64,000 nucleotides of DNA from Pseudomonadota bacterium (lineage in GTDB: Bacteria; Pseudomonadota; Gammaproteobacteria; Burkholderiales; Burkholderiaceae), in NCBI GenBank assembly GCA_963205525.1, contig CAUJJP010000210.1, positions 17,691-81,690 on the forward strand, written 5' to 3'. Within the stretch, counting starts at the first letter, position 1. Each line of letters starts with the position of its first letter. Below, in pieces: positions 19,577 through 28,708 of the stretch. A program made the position numbers and the translations under genes. Under the pieces are notes generated by a model that saw only the letters and a list, made by a program, of their open reading frames with translations, was not told the origin of the DNA and made no database searches.

Positions 19577-20866
19577 TCAGCCCAGCGTGTCGGCCCAGAT
19601 GTTGCGCGCCCAGCCTTCGGCGAAGCGGCCTTCCATCTGGCTCGGCGCCTCCGACACGCCGCCCGAGCCCTTCACGGTGACGAAGGTCTTCTGCTGCGCG
19701 TCGTAGGCGTGCACGCTGGCGACGTGGATCGCCTGTCTGGCGTCGACGAAGCTCATGCACACGTTGGTCAGCATGGGGTGCGGGTCGGCCGGCAGCCCCT
19801 GCAGCTCGGCCACCAGCGCCGCCGCGGTGGACTTGCCGTGCGAGTTGGCCATGTGGCCGGACTTGGGCATGCCCGGCGCGATCTGGATCGCGTCGCCGAT
19901 CACGTGCACGTCCTTCATCGCGGTGGACTCGAAGTTCAGGTAGTCCACCAGACACCAGCGGCCGTTGGCGTTGGTGATGCCCATCTGCGTGACCAGGCTG
20001 CCGGCGCGCATCACGGGCAGCACGTTGAGCACGTCGGCCTTCACGTCTTCCTGGACTTCGAACTTGAGCGTGCGCGTGCGCGCGTCCACCGCCACCGCCT
20101 TGTGCTGGGGCCGGTACTCGAGCATGGGGCCGTACAAGTCCTTCCACGCCGCCTTGAACAGCTTGCCCTTGGAGGTGACGTCGGGGTTGGCGTCCAGGAT
20201 CAGGACCTTGGAGCGCGGCTTGTGCTGCTTCAGGTAGGCAGCGATCACGCTCGCGCGCTCGTAGGGCCCGGGCGGGCAGCGGTAGGGCTGCTCGGGAATC
20301 GAGATCGCCACCGTGCCGCCGTCGGGCATGGCCTCGATCTGGCGGCGCAGTGCCATCGTCTGCTCGCCGGCCTTCCAGGCGTGCACGATCTGGCCGCTGT
20401 CGCTGGCCGCCTTCAGGCCCTCGATGCGGTCCCACATGAAGTCGATGCCGGGCGCGACCACCAGCTTGTCGAAGGACAGCTGGCTGCCACCGCCCAGGGT
20501 GACGGTCTTCTTCACCGGGTCGACCGCGGTCACCATGTCGTGCACCAGGCGCACCTGGTGCTTGTCCACGAGGCCGTTGTAGGGCGTGGTGATGTCGGCC
20601 ATGGTCTTCATGCCGGCAATCACGAGGTTGGAGATCGGGCAGGAGATGAAGCTGCGGTTGGGCTCGACCAGGGTGACGTCGATCTGGCCGTCCGACAGCA
20701 GCCGCAGGTACTTGGCCGCGGTGGCGCCGCCGTAGCCGCCGCCCACCACCACCACCTTGGCCTTGGCCGCCGAGGTCCCGGTGCTGGCGCAGCCGGCCAG
20801 GCCGAGTGCACCCCCGGCCACCATGCCGGCCAGCAGGCGGCGGCGTTGCATCGTGTGCTTGTCCAT
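19577..20866 (-). CDS. fccB: Flavocytochrome c sulfide dehydrogenase, flavoprotein subunit
   Basis: A 429-residue FAD protein that oxidises sulfide to sulfur or polysulfide in the periplasm and passes electrons to its cytochrome partner. The N-terminus has a twin-arginine stretch (QRRRLLAG) followed by a lipobox-like LAGC, so Tat export is likely. FAD-binding VVVVGGGYGGATAAK comes next. Two conserved redox Cys are visible, in SFISCPISN and in PYRCPPGPYERASV, as in FccB/SoxF. HVIGDAIQ is the second FAD motif. The ATG at 20866 has GAGGGAGA upstream; a GTG at 20881 overlapping the fccA stop is an alternative. Cotranscribed with fccA, 11 bp apart. Confidence 0.9.
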   Translation of the reverse strand: MDKHTMQRRRLLAGMVAGGALGLAGCASTGTSAAKAKVVVVGGGYGGATAAKYLRLLSDGQIDVTLVEPNRSFISCPISNLVIAGMKTMADITTPYNGLVDKHQVRLVHDMVTAVDPVKKTVTLGGGSQLSFDKLVVAPGIDFMWDRIEGLKAASDSGQIVHAWKAGEQTMALRRQIEAMPDGGTVAISIPEQPYRCPPGPYERASVIAAYLKQHKPRSKVLILDANPDVTSKGKLFKAAWKDLYGPMLEYRPQHKAVAVDARTRTLKFEVQEDVKADVLNVLPVMRAGSLVTQMGITNANGRWCLVDYLNFESTAMKDVHVIGDAIQIAPGMPKSGHMANSHGKSTAAALVAELQGLPADPHPMLTNVCMSFVDARQAIHVASVHAYDAQQKTFVTVKGSGGVSEAPSQMEGRFAEGWARNIWADTLG

Positions 20867-20877
20867 CGTCGTCTCCC

Positions 20878-21210
20878 TCACTTCTGCGCCGCAAAAAAGC
20901 GCGCCAGGGCATCGATCTGCTGCGGCGAGTAGCCGAGCGCGATCTGGTGCATGACGGTGGACGGCCGCTGGCCGCTGCGAAACGCCTCCAGCTGTTCGCG
21001 CAGGGTCTGCGCCGACTGGCCGGCGAGCCGGCTCATGGACTGACCGCCCAGGGCCCGACCCTCGGTGCCGTGGCAGTGCGCGCAGTTGGCGGCCAACGCG
21101 CGCGTGCGCAGCCGCTCGGCATCGGCGGCGGCATCCGCGGCAGCTGGCAAGGCGTGCAGGCCCAGCAGCGTGGCGGCGAGCAGCGTGCCGGCCTGGATTC
21201 GTACAGTCAT
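20878..21210 (-). CDS. fccA: Cytochrome c subunit of sulfide dehydrogenase (FccA-type, monoheme)
   Basis: A 110-residue exported class I cytochrome c. A signal peptide (about residues 1-26, ending LPAAADA) is followed by one heme site CAHCH and a likely distal Met in STVMHQIALGYS. YSPQQIDALARFFAAQK is the usual C-terminal helix. It is the electron acceptor for FccB encoded directly after it. It has one heme, unlike the diheme FccA of purple sulfur bacteria. The ATG at 21210 has AAGGAGA upstream and is preferred to an in-frame start at 21225. Confidence 0.88.
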   Translation of the reverse strand: MTVRIQAGTLLAATLLGLHALPAAADAAADAERLRTRALAANCAHCHGTEGRALGGQSMSRLAGQSAQTLREQLEAFRSGQRPSTVMHQIALGYSPQQIDALARFFAAQK

Positions 21211-21296
21211 CGTGTCTCCTTCCATCGATGGTTTCGCGCAGACCGGGGTCCGCCGAGGTCGATTCTGAAACCCACCCCCTCGATGCCGACGGGGTG

Positions 21297-21313
21297 ATAT
21301 CCCTAGGGGGTAT
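21297..21313. promoter_or_regulatory. Imperfect palindrome upstream of fccAB, possible repressor operator
   Basis: The segment ATATCCCTAGGGGGTAT is a near-palindrome about 87 bp ahead of the fccA start and just after the ABC operon. It contains CCCTAGGG (21301-21308), and a second CCTAGG palindrome (21314-21321) overlaps the stop of the ABC ATPase gene. A-T/C-tract/G-tract/T-A symmetry of this kind resembles operators of the CsoR family, some members of which sense persulfide. No such regulator is in the window, so this is an inference from sequence shape and position. Confidence 0.4.
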
Positions 21314-21315
21314 GC

Positions 21316-22080
21316 CTAGGCGAATTGCGCCTGCGCCGCGATCACCTCGGCCCGGACCGCCTCCGTGAGTTCGGCCTTCAAGGCCGCGAACGTGGGCGTG
21401 GTCTTCACCCCGTAGTGGCGCGGATGCGGCAGCGCCACCGCGCGGTCGAGCTTGATGCGCCCGGGGCGCGCGCTCATCACCACCACCCGGCTGCCCATGA
21501 ACACCGCCTCGTCGATGTCGTGGGTGACGAAGAGCACGGTCGTCCGTTCGGCCTCCCAGATCCCGAGCAGCAGTTCCTGCATGAGCTCGCGGGTCTGGTG
21601 GTCCAGGGCGCCGAAAGGCTCGTCCATCAGCAGCATGCGCGGCCGGTTGGCGAGCGCGCGCGCCAGCGCAGTGCGCTGCTGCATGCCTCCGGAGAGCTGC
21701 TTGGGATAGTGCTGCTCAAAGCCCTTCAGGCCGACCTGGGCGATGTAGCGGCCGGCCACCTGCAGTTGCTCGGCACGCGCCATGCCGCGTTCGCGCAGGC
21801 CGAAGCAGACGTTGTCCAGCACGTTCAGCCAGGGGAACAGGGTGTAGCTCTGGAACACCATGCCGCGGTCCGCGCCCGGACCCTCGATGCGCCGGCCTTC
21901 CAGCGTCACGCTGCCGGCGGTGGGATGGTCGAGCCCGGCCACGATGCGCAGCAAGGTGCTCTTGCCGCAGCCGCTGGGGCCGAGGATGGTGATGAACTCG
22001 TTCTCGGCCACGTCCAGGTCGGTGGCCTGCAGGGCGAGCGTGGTGTCGAAGCGGCGCTCGACGCCGCGGATGGTCAGCAT
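21316..22080 (-). CDS. ABC transporter ATP-binding protein, nitrate/sulfonate/taurine (SsuB/TauB) type
   Basis: A 254-residue ATPase. Walker A is GPSGCGKST, Q-loop FQSYTLFPWLNV, signature LSGGMQQR, Walker B MLLMDEPFGALD, and the H-loop is FVTHDIDEAVF. The sequence is of the SsuB/TauB/NrtD type that energises import of small organic or inorganic anions. Third gene of the operon SBP-permease-ATPase on minus, 13 bp after the permease. The substrate is not readable; the adjacent fccAB makes a sulfur compound plausible but not shown. Confidence 0.92.
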   Translation of the reverse strand: MLTIRGVERRFDTTLALQATDLDVAENEFITILGPSGCGKSTLLRIVAGLDHPTAGSVTLEGRRIEGPGADRGMVFQSYTLFPWLNVLDNVCFGLRERGMARAEQLQVAGRYIAQVGLKGFEQHYPKQLSGGMQQRTALARALANRPRMLLMDEPFGALDHQTRELMQELLLGIWEAERTTVLFVTHDIDEAVFMGSRVVVMSARPGRIKLDRAVALPHPRHYGVKTTPTFAALKAELTEAVRAEVIAAQAQFA

Positions 22081-22093
22081 GTGCGGTCTCTCT

Positions 22094-22873
22094 TCAGCGG
22101 CCGAGCCTGGCCCAGGGGAACAGGCGCCGGTTCGCCCACTTGAACGCGAGGTCGCTGACCAGCCCGATGAGGCCGATGACGATGATGCCGAAGATGATCT
22201 GGTCGGTCGCCAGCAGCGCCTGGCTGTCGGTGATCATGTGGCCGATGCCCGAGCTGGCGCCGATCAGCTCGGCCACGATGACGTAGGTCCAGGCCCAGCC
22301 CAGCACCATGCGCAGGGTCTCCGCGATCTCCGGCGCCGCGCCGGGGATCAGCACCCGGCGTATCAGCCCGCGGTCGTTCACGCCCAGGGTGTAGGCCGCC
22401 TCCACCAGGTCGCGCCGGGTGTTGCCCACCGTCACCGCGATCATCAGCACGAGCTGGAAGAAGCTGCCGATGAAGATGACGGCGAGCTTTTGCACCTCGC
22501 CGATGCCGGCCCACAGGATGAGCAGCGGGATGAAGGCGCTCGCCGGCAGGTAGCGCGAGAAGCTGACGAAGGGCTCGAAGAAGGCCTCCACCGGCTTGTA
22601 GGTGCCCATCGCCACCCCCAGCGGCAACGCGATCAGGGCCGCGATCGCGAAGCCGCCGAGCACGCGCCACACCGTCATGCCGATGTCGTGCGCGAAGTTC
22701 ATCTCCGCCAGCAGGGTCCAGCCCGAGCGCAGCATCTTCAGCGGGTCGGCGAGGAACAGCGGATCGACGAAGCCGCCGAAGGTCGCCGCCGCCCAGACGG
22801 CGACGAAGAGCACGAAGAACCCCGTCCCGAGCGCCACCCGCGCGCCCGGGCCCACCGGCTGCAGCGGCCGCAT
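22094..22873 (-). CDS. ABC transporter permease, nitrate/sulfonate/taurine type
   Basis: A 259-residue inner-membrane permease with about six transmembrane helices (one near residues 15-32, the rest between 70 and 250). The EAA-like cytoplasmic loop is EAAYTLGVNDRGLIRRVLIPGAAPEI. It is coupled to the binding-protein gene by an ATGA overlap (22871-22875) and followed 13 bp later by the ATPase. It works with both as a NitT/TauT-family importer. Confidence 0.9.
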   Translation of the reverse strand: MRPLQPVGPGARVALGTGFFVLFVAVWAAATFGGFVDPLFLADPLKMLRSGWTLLAEMNFAHDIGMTVWRVLGGFAIAALIALPLGVAMGTYKPVEAFFEPFVSFSRYLPASAFIPLLILWAGIGEVQKLAVIFIGSFFQLVLMIAVTVGNTRRDLVEAAYTLGVNDRGLIRRVLIPGAAPEIAETLRMVLGWAWTYVIVAELIGASSGIGHMITDSQALLATDQIIFGIIVIGLIGLVSDLAFKWANRRLFPWARLGR

Positions 22874-23823
22874 CAGCGGATGAACTGGGTGTCGGCGAGC
22901 TTGCCCAGGTCGGGCACGGCCTTGATGACGCCCGCCTCCAGCAGCACCTGCGCCGCTTCCTTGCTGAACGCCAGATGCTCGGCGGCGAAGAAGGCCTGGT
23001 TGGCGCTGCGGTCCTGCCAGCGCAGGTACTTCTGGCTCGCCTCGAACTGCTCGGCGCTTTGCTTGACGTCGGCGCCCATGATGGCGAAGGCCTTCTGCGG
23101 CTCGGCCTTGATCATGGCCACGGCGTCGAAGTAGCCGTCGGCCAGCGCCTTGGCGGCCTTCGGGTTCTCGGCCAGGAACTTGGGCGTGCAGCCGAAGGTG
23201 TCCATGATCATCGGGTAGTCCAGCGTGGTGGCGATGATCTTGCCGGCCTCGGGCTTGGCGCGCACCGCGCTCAGGTAGGGCTCATAGGTCATCGCCGCGT
23301 CCAGGTTGGCGGTGCCGGCGATCATGGCGTTGGCCGCGGCCTGCGGCTCCAGGTTGACGACCTTGACGTCCTTCACCGACACGCCGTTCTTGCGCAGCAT
23401 CCAGGCCAGTGTGAAGTAAGGCGCGGTGCCCGGGGCGCTGGCCGCCACCGTCTTGCCCTTGAGGTCAGCGATCCTTTCGATCCCGGCCTTCACCACCATG
23501 CCGTCGGCGCCATAGCTCTTGTCGAGCTGGAAGATCTGCGTCGTGGGGATGCCGTTGGCGGTCCAGACGATCCAGGTCTCCACCGTGGTGGCGGCGCACT
23601 GCACGTCGCCGCTGGCCAGCGCCAGGTGGCGGTCCTTCTGCGGGATCTTCTTGATCGTCACGTCCAGCCCGTGCTTCTTGAACAGCCCCGCATCCCTGGC
23701 CAGGGTCAGCGGCGCAAAACCGGTCCAGCCCGAGATGCCGATCGCGACCGCGGTCTGGGCACCGGCCAGCGTGCTGCCGGCAGCGAGCGCGGCAGCGATC
23801 AGGGTGGACTTCATCGAGGTCAT
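22873..23823 (-). CDS. ABC transporter substrate-binding protein, NitT/TauT family
   Basis: A 316-residue periplasmic binding protein. A signal peptide of about 22 residues (MTSMKSTLIAAALAAGSTLAGAQ) is followed by the family opening GISGWTGFAPLTLARDAGLFKKHGLDV, then SGDVQCAATTVE and DLKGKTVAASAPGTAPYF. The ATG at 23823 has GGAG upstream and is preferred to the ATG three codons on. First gene of the importer operon. Likely ligands are small sulfonates, nitrate-like anions or similar; the sequence does not decide. Confidence 0.9.
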   Translation of the reverse strand: MTSMKSTLIAAALAAGSTLAGAQTAVAIGISGWTGFAPLTLARDAGLFKKHGLDVTIKKIPQKDRHLALASGDVQCAATTVETWIVWTANGIPTTQIFQLDKSYGADGMVVKAGIERIADLKGKTVAASAPGTAPYFTLAWMLRKNGVSVKDVKVVNLEPQAAANAMIAGTANLDAAMTYEPYLSAVRAKPEAGKIIATTLDYPMIMDTFGCTPKFLAENPKAAKALADGYFDAVAMIKAEPQKAFAIMGADVKQSAEQFEASQKYLRWQDRSANQAFFAAEHLAFSKEAAQVLLEAGVIKAVPDLGKLADTQFIR

Positions 23824-23954
23824 GGGTGGCTCCGTGTTGGTTTGGAATCAGGGCCGCGAGTATGGCGCAAGCACCCAAGCCAGCCGCAGCCCGCTCAAAC
23901 CCAGTGCTCCCGCACGCCCACGGACGCCCGCTGGCGCCAGGGCCGGACACGAAA

Positions 23955-23978
23955 ACGGCCGGCGTGCAGGCCGGCCGT
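23955..23978 (-). terminator. Intrinsic terminator after the CHRD gene
   Basis: A 9-bp perfect stem (23955-23963 with 23970-23978) of mostly G and C, with loop GTGCAG on plus. Read on minus, it lies 28 bases after the CHRD stop and is followed directly by TTTTC, a typical Rho-independent arrangement. Confidence 0.75.
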
Positions 23979-24005
23979 CGAAGGAGGAAACGCTGCACCG
24001 CGCGA

Positions 24006-24548
24006 TCAGCGGTTCCTGCGGCGCAAGCCGGTGGCGATCAGCCCCAGTCCGCCGAGCAGCATGAAGGCAGTCGCCGGTTCGGGCACCGGCGCCAGCTGGC
24101 CGCGGATCTCGCCGCCGGGATAACTGGCTGTGTGCACATTGACGTAGTAGCCCCAGGGCATGGCATTGATCGCATCGGCAAAGCTGGACGGCTTGCCGAC
24201 CCCGGCGACGGAGAAGCTGCCAGGCACGGCAATGGGGCCGATCATCACCGGGCCCATGGCGTCCGCATTGGCCAGCAGGTCGAACACGGGCGCACCGCTG
24301 CTGCCGGCGGGGGCCGCATGAATGTGCGCCGCCGTGATGCCCGAAGAGAAGTTGAAGGCGGCCAACGCGAAAGTGATGGTGTCCATCACATCGTCGACCA
24401 CCACCTGTGCCGAGCCCGCAGCGAGCGAGGCATTGGCCGGCACCTCCTGGGACCCGTTGAGGTTGAAGGAATACACCTTCGTGGTCGCGCCCGCAGGCAG
24501 GCAGGCAGCGGCAACCAGGGCGGCAACTGCAGCGGACATCATGCGCAT
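24006..24548 (-). CDS. CHRD-domain protein with PEP-CTERM sorting signal
   Basis: A 180-residue exported protein. Residues 1-21 are a signal peptide. A CHRD domain fills most of the rest: the SFNLNGSQEVPANAS opening, FNFSSGITAAHIHAAP and YYVNVHTASYPGGEIRGQL are typical. The tail is VPEP followed by a hydrophobic helix and RRRNR, a PEP-CTERM signal that would be cleaved by an exosortase. SD GGAGGG precedes the ATG. PEP-CTERM proteins usually occur in exopolysaccharide producers, in keeping with the polysaccharide operon at 53004-58103; no exosortase is in the window. Monocistronic, with its own terminator. Confidence 0.9.
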   Translation of the reverse strand: MRMMSAAVAALVAAACLPAGATTKVYSFNLNGSQEVPANASLAAGSAQVVVDDVMDTITFALAAFNFSSGITAAHIHAAPAGSSGAPVFDLLANADAMGPVMIGPIAVPGSFSVAGVGKPSSFADAINAMPWGYYVNVHTASYPGGEIRGQLAPVPEPATAFMLLGGLGLIATGLRRRNR

Positions 24549-24659
24549 GGCGAACCCTCCACAGCAAGCAGGGCGGCACGCCCCACGCTGCGCAGGGTAT
24601 GCCTGCCGTGCCGGCTTCGCAAGGTTGCGCCGGCACGGCGTGGCCGGTGGTCTAGGGGG

Positions 24660-26198
24660 TCAGGCCGGAATCCACAGCGCCGGCAGCCCCGGCAAGGCCC
24701 GGAACACGCCCGAGAGCGCGCCGGCGGCGACCTGTGCACTGGCGCGCTCGATGTCCGGCCCGAGGTAGCGGTCCTGTGCCATCGGCGGGCAGTGCTGGCG
24801 CAGCAAGGCCAGCGCCGCCTGCAGCGGCTGCGAACTCTGCAGCGGGCGCAGGAACTCGATGCCCTGCGCGGCGGCCAGCCACTCGATGCCCAGGATGTGG
24901 GCGACGTTGGCGATCATGGGCTGCAGCCGGCGCGCCGCGAAGGTCGCCATGCTGACGTGGTCCTCCTGGTTCGCGCTCGTGGGCAGGCTGTCGACGCTGG
25001 CCGGATGCGCCAGGCTCTTGTTCTCGCTCGCCAGGCTGGCGGCGGTGACGTGGGCGATCATGAAGCCACTGTTCAGCCCGGGGTCGGCGCTGAGGAAGGG
25101 CGGCAGCCGCGAGACGTTGGCGTCGATCAGCATCGCGATCCGGCGCTCGGCGATCGCACCCACTTCGGCGATCGCGCAAGCCATGGCATCGGCGGCCAGC
25201 GCCACCGGCTCGGCATGGAAGTTTCCTCCACTGAGCAACACCTCGTCGTCGGCGAACACGAGCGGGTTGTCGGTCACCGCGTTGGCCTCGCGCACCAGCA
25301 CCAGGGCGGCGTGGCGCAGCTGGTCCAGCGCCGCCCCCACCACCTGCGGCTGGCAGCGCAGGCAGTAGGGGTCCTGCACGCGGTCGTCGTTCTCGGAGTG
25401 CGAGGCACGGATGGCGCTGCCGGCCAGCAGCGCACGGTAGTACTGGGCGACGTCGATCTGCCCCGGCTGGCCGCGCAGGGCGTGGATGCGCGGGTCGAAG
25501 GGCGCGTCGCTGCCGCGCGCCGCGTCCACCGTCAGGGCGCCGATGACGAGCGCGCTCTCCAGCACCGGCTCGAAAGCGAGCAGCGCGTGCAGCGCGAGCG
25601 CGGTGCTGGTCTGGGTGCCGTTGATGAGCGCCAGCCCTTCCTTGGCCTGCAGCGCCAGTGGCGCGATGCCGTGTGCGCGCAGCACCTCGGCGGCCGGCAC
25701 GCGCGCGCCGTCGACCGCGAACTCGCCCTCGCCCATCAGCGCCAGCGTCATGTGAGACAGCGGCGCCAGGTCGCCCGAGGCGCCGACCGATCCCTGCGCC
25801 GGCACCCAGGGCACGAGGCCGGCGTTGTGCACCGCCAGCAGCGCGTCTATGACCTCGGGCCGCACGCCGGAGTGGCCGCGCCCCAGGCTCGCCGCCTTGA
25901 GCGCCAGCATCAGCCGCACCACGGGAGCCGACAGCGCAGCACCGACGCCCACGCTGTGGCTGCGGATCAGGTTGCGCTGCAGGGTCGCGAGATCGGCGCT
26001 GCCGATGCGCGTGCTGGCGAGCTTTCCGAAGCCGGTGTTCACGCCGTACACCGGCGCGTCCCCGGCAGCCGCGCGCTGCACCAGCGCGGCGCTGGCCTGC
26101 ACCGCAGGCAGGGCCTGGGGGTCGAGCAGCAGACGGTGGCCACCGGCGTGGATGGCCTGCAGTTCTTCCAGCGTCAGCTGGCCGGGGCGCAGCAGCAT
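24660..26198 (-). CDS. hutH: Histidine ammonia-lyase
   Basis: A 512-residue enzyme that deaminates L-histidine to urocanate. The MIO cofactor-forming triad A-S-G lies in GSVGASGDLAPLSH. Other signatures are YGVNTGFGKLAS, LLSGGNFHAEPVA, and QEDHVSMATFAARRL. Length is standard. Its start overlaps the hutU stop as ATGA (26196-26200), so hutU-hutH is a coupled pair on minus, reading away from the operator at 27948. No terminator seen in the roughly 110 bp before the CHRD gene. Confidence 0.97.
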   Translation of the reverse strand: MLLRPGQLTLEELQAIHAGGHRLLLDPQALPAVQASAALVQRAAAGDAPVYGVNTGFGKLASTRIGSADLATLQRNLIRSHSVGVGAALSAPVVRLMLALKAASLGRGHSGVRPEVIDALLAVHNAGLVPWVPAQGSVGASGDLAPLSHMTLALMGEGEFAVDGARVPAAEVLRAHGIAPLALQAKEGLALINGTQTSTALALHALLAFEPVLESALVIGALTVDAARGSDAPFDPRIHALRGQPGQIDVAQYYRALLAGSAIRASHSENDDRVQDPYCLRCQPQVVGAALDQLRHAALVLVREANAVTDNPLVFADDEVLLSGGNFHAEPVALAADAMACAIAEVGAIAERRIAMLIDANVSRLPPFLSADPGLNSGFMIAHVTAASLASENKSLAHPASVDSLPTSANQEDHVSMATFAARRLQPMIANVAHILGIEWLAAAQGIEFLRPLQSSQPLQAALALLRQHCPPMAQDRYLGPDIERASAQVAAGALSGVFRALPGLPALWIPA

Positions 26199-27910
26199 CA
26201 GCGTGCTCCCGCAGCGATCATCGGGAGCTTGAGCCCCTGCTCGCGCGCGCAGGCCACGGCGTCGTCGTAGCCGGCGTCGGCGTGGCGCATGACGCCGGTG
26301 GCGGGGTCGTTCCAGAGCACGCGCTCGATGCGGCGCGCCGCGGCGTCGGTCCCGTCGCAGACGATCACCACCCCGGCGTGCTGGCTGTAGCCCATGCCGA
26401 CCCCGCCGCCGTGGTGCAGGCTGACCCAGGTGGCGCCGCCCGCGGTGTTGAGCAAGGCGTTGAGCAGCGGCCAGTCGCTCACCGCGTCCGAGCCGTCGCG
26501 CATGGACTCGGTCTCGCGGTTCGGGCTGGCGACGCTGCCGCTGTCCAGGTGGTCACGGCCGATCACGATGGGCGCCTTCAGCTCGCCGCGCTTCACCATC
26601 TCGTTGAAGGCCAGGCCGGCGCGATGGCGCTCACCCAGGCCGATCCAGCAGATGCGCGCCGGCAGACCCTGGAAGGCGATGCGCTCACCGGCCATGTCCA
26701 GCCAGCGGTGCAGGTGGGCGTCGGCGGGAAAGAGCTCCTTCATCTTGGCGTCGGTCCTGCGGATGTCCTCGGGGTCACCCGACAGCGCGACCCAGCGGAA
26801 CGGCCCCTTGCCGCGACAGAACAGCGGCCGGATGTAGGCTGGCACGAAGCCGGGGAAGTCGAACGCGTTCTTCACCCCGGCGTCGAAGGCGACCTGGCGG
26901 ATGTTGTTGCCGTAGTCCACCGTCGGCACGCCCATGGCCTGGAAGTCCAGCATCGCCTGCACGTGGCGCGCGCAGCTCGCCGCCGCCTCGCTGCGCAGGG
27001 CGGCGTGCTGCGCCTCGTCGGCCTGCGCGGCACGCCACTGCGCCACGCTCCAGCCCGCCGGCAGGTAGCCGTTGACGAGGTCGTGCGCGCTGGTCTGGTC
27101 GGTCACCAGGTCGGGACGGATGCCGCCGCCGCGCGCGCGCCGCACCAGCTCGGGCAGGATCTCGGCCGCATTGCCCAGCAGCGCGACGCTGACCGCCCGG
27201 CCCTCGGCGCTGTAGCGCGCCATGCGCGCCAGGGCGTCGTCCAGGTCGGCGGCCTGCTCATCGACATAGCGGCTGCGCAGGCGGAAGTCGATGCGCGACT
27301 GCTGGCACTCGATGTTCAGCGAGGCGAAGCCGGCGAACGAGGCCGCCAGCGGCTGCGCCCCGCCCATGCCGCCCAGCCCCGCGGTGAGGATCCAGCGGCC
27401 CTTGGCGTCGCCCGCGAAGTGCTGGCGCGCCGCCTCGGCAAAGGTCTCGTAGGTGCCTTGCACGATGCCCTGGCTGCCGATGTAGATCCAGCTGCCGGCG
27501 GTCATCTGGCCGTACATCATCAAGCCCTTGCGGTCGAGCTCGTGGAAGTGCTCCCAGCTCGCCCAGCGCGGCACCAGGTTGGAGTTGGCGATCAGCACCC
27601 GCGGCGCGTCCTCGTGGGTGCGGAACACGCCGACCGGCTTGCCCGACTGCACCAGCAGCGACTCGTCCGGCCGCAGCGCCTGCAGGCTGGCGAGGATGGC
27701 CTCCAGGCATTCCCAGTTACGCGCCGCGCGGCCGATGCCGCCGTACACCACCAGCGCGTCCGGGTTCTCCGCCACCTCGGGGTCGAGGTTGTTCTGCAGC
27801 ATGCGCCAGGCGGCCTCGATCAGCCAGTTGGCGCAGTGCAGCTCGGCGCCATGCGGGGACTTCAGCGGCCGCGCCTGGGCGCTGCGCGGCAGGGTGGACA
27901 GATCGGTCAC
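26198..27910 (-). CDS. hutU: Urocanate hydratase (urocanase)
   Basis: A 570-residue NAD-dependent enzyme converting urocanate to imidazolonepropionate. Signatures: [54 protein letters not shown] (NAD binding), [14 protein letters not shown], and [16 protein letters not shown]. The start is GTG at 27910, fixed by a strong AGGAGGT eight bases upstream; the open frame continues upstream without family sequence. First gene of the minus-strand hut transcript, with the HutC operator 38 bp ahead. Confidence 0.96.
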   Translation of the reverse strand: MTDLSTLPRSAQARPLKSPHGAELHCANWLIEAAWRMLQNNLDPEVAENPDALVVYGGIGRAARNWECLEAILASLQALRPDESLLVQSGKPVGVFRTHEDAPRVLIANSNLVPRWASWEHFHELDRKGLMMYGQMTAGSWIYIGSQGIVQGTYETFAEAARQHFAGDAKGRWILTAGLGGMGGAQPLAASFAGFASLNIECQQSRIDFRLRSRYVDEQAADLDDALARMARYSAEGRAVSVALLGNAAEILPELVRRARGGGIRPDLVTDQTSAHDLVNGYLPAGWSVAQWRAAQADEAQHAALRSEAAASCARHVQAMLDFQAMGVPTVDYGNNIRQVAFDAGVKNAFDFPGFVPAYIRPLFCRGKGPFRWVALSGDPEDIRRTDAKMKELFPADAHLHRWLDMAGERIAFQGLPARICWIGLGERHRAGLAFNEMVKRGELKAPIVIGRDHLDSGSVASPNRETESMRDGSDAVSDWPLLNALLNTAGGATWVSLHHGGGVGMGYSQHAGVVIVCDGTDAAARRIERVLWNDPATGVMRHADAGYDDAVACAREQGLKLPMIAAGAR

Positions 27911-27947
27911 GGGGACACCTCCTGACAAGCAGATCCGCGCAATGTAC

Positions 27948-27959
27948 TTGTCTAGACAA
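27948..27959. promoter_or_regulatory. HutC operator (12-bp palindrome)
   Basis: TTGTCTAGACAA is a perfect palindrome between the divergent hutU (start 27910) and hutC (start 27983). HutC repressors of the GntR family bind TTGT-N4-ACAA-type palindromes in hut promoters and are released by urocanate. The single central site could control both transcripts and make hutC autoregulated. Confidence 0.82.
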
Positions 27960-27982
27960 CTGGGCGCAAGTAGGATCGCGCC

Positions 27983-28708
27983 ATGGGATCTCCTGCAGGG
28001 CCTGCATCCACACCGGCGCCGTACCAGCGCGTCATGCGCTGGCTCAGGCGGGGGCTGGAACGCGGGCGCTGGCCGCCCGGCGCGCTCATGCCCTCCGAGG
28101 CCGACCTGGTGGCGCGCTTCGGCGTCAGCCGCATGACGGTGGGGCGCGCGCTCAAGGAGCTGCAGGCCGCCGGCCTGGTGGAGCGCCGCCAGGGCCAGGG
28201 CAGCTTCGCTGCCGAGCGTCACCGCGTGGCCTCGCAGCTGCGCATCCGCGACCTGCACGAGGAGATCGAGTCCGGCGGCCACGCGCACGACGCCCAGCTG
28301 GTGCTGGCGACGCAGGCGCCGACCCCGGCGGCGGTGGCCGAGAAGCTGGGGCTGAGCGCGGGTGCGGTCGCCTTCCACACCCTGATCGTGCACCGGCGCG
28401 ACGGCCTGCCGCTGCAGTGCGAGGACCGCTGGGTGAATCCGGCCGCTGCCCCCGACTACCTGGGCGTGGACTTCAGCCGCACCACGCCGACCCGCTACCT
28501 GCTGCAGGTGGCACCCTTCTGGTCGGCCGACTACCGCATCGAGGCCGCGCACCCCACGCCGCAGGAGGCCAGGCTGCTGGGCGTGGGGCGGCGCGAACCC
28601 TGCATCGTCATCGAACGCCGCACGCGCGACCGCCGGCGCGCGATCACCGTCGCACGCCTCGTCCATCCAGGCAGCCGCTACACGCTGGAAGGAAGTTTCA
28701 GCCCATGA
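27983..28708 (+). CDS. hutC: Histidine utilisation repressor, GntR/HutC family
   Basis: A 241-residue repressor. The N-terminal winged helix (about 14-80) has [24 protein letters not shown] and [12 protein letters not shown]; the C-terminal UTRA domain (about 95-235) binds the inducer, urocanate in characterised HutC proteins. First gene of hutCDIGF on plus, divergent from hutU around the palindrome at 27948. Its stop overlaps the hutD start as ATGA (28705-28708). Confidence 0.94.
   Translation: MGSPAGPASTPAPYQRVMRWLRRGLERGRWPPGALMPSEADLVARFGVSRMTVGRALKELQAAGLVERRQGQGSFAAERHRVASQLRIRDLHEEIESGGHAHDAQLVLATQAPTPAAVAEKLGLSAGAVAFHTLIVHRRDGLPLQCEDRWVNPAAAPDYLGVDFSRTTPTRYLLQVAPFWSADYRIEAAHPTPQEARLLGVGRREPCIVIERRTRDRRRAITVARLVHPGSRYTLEGSFSP

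Noticed and set aside
21273..21296. Terminator hairpin after the ABC operon
   Set aside because: The stem (CACCCC with GGGGTG) is only 6 bp with a 12-base loop and no T-run, and it lies in the fccA upstream region.
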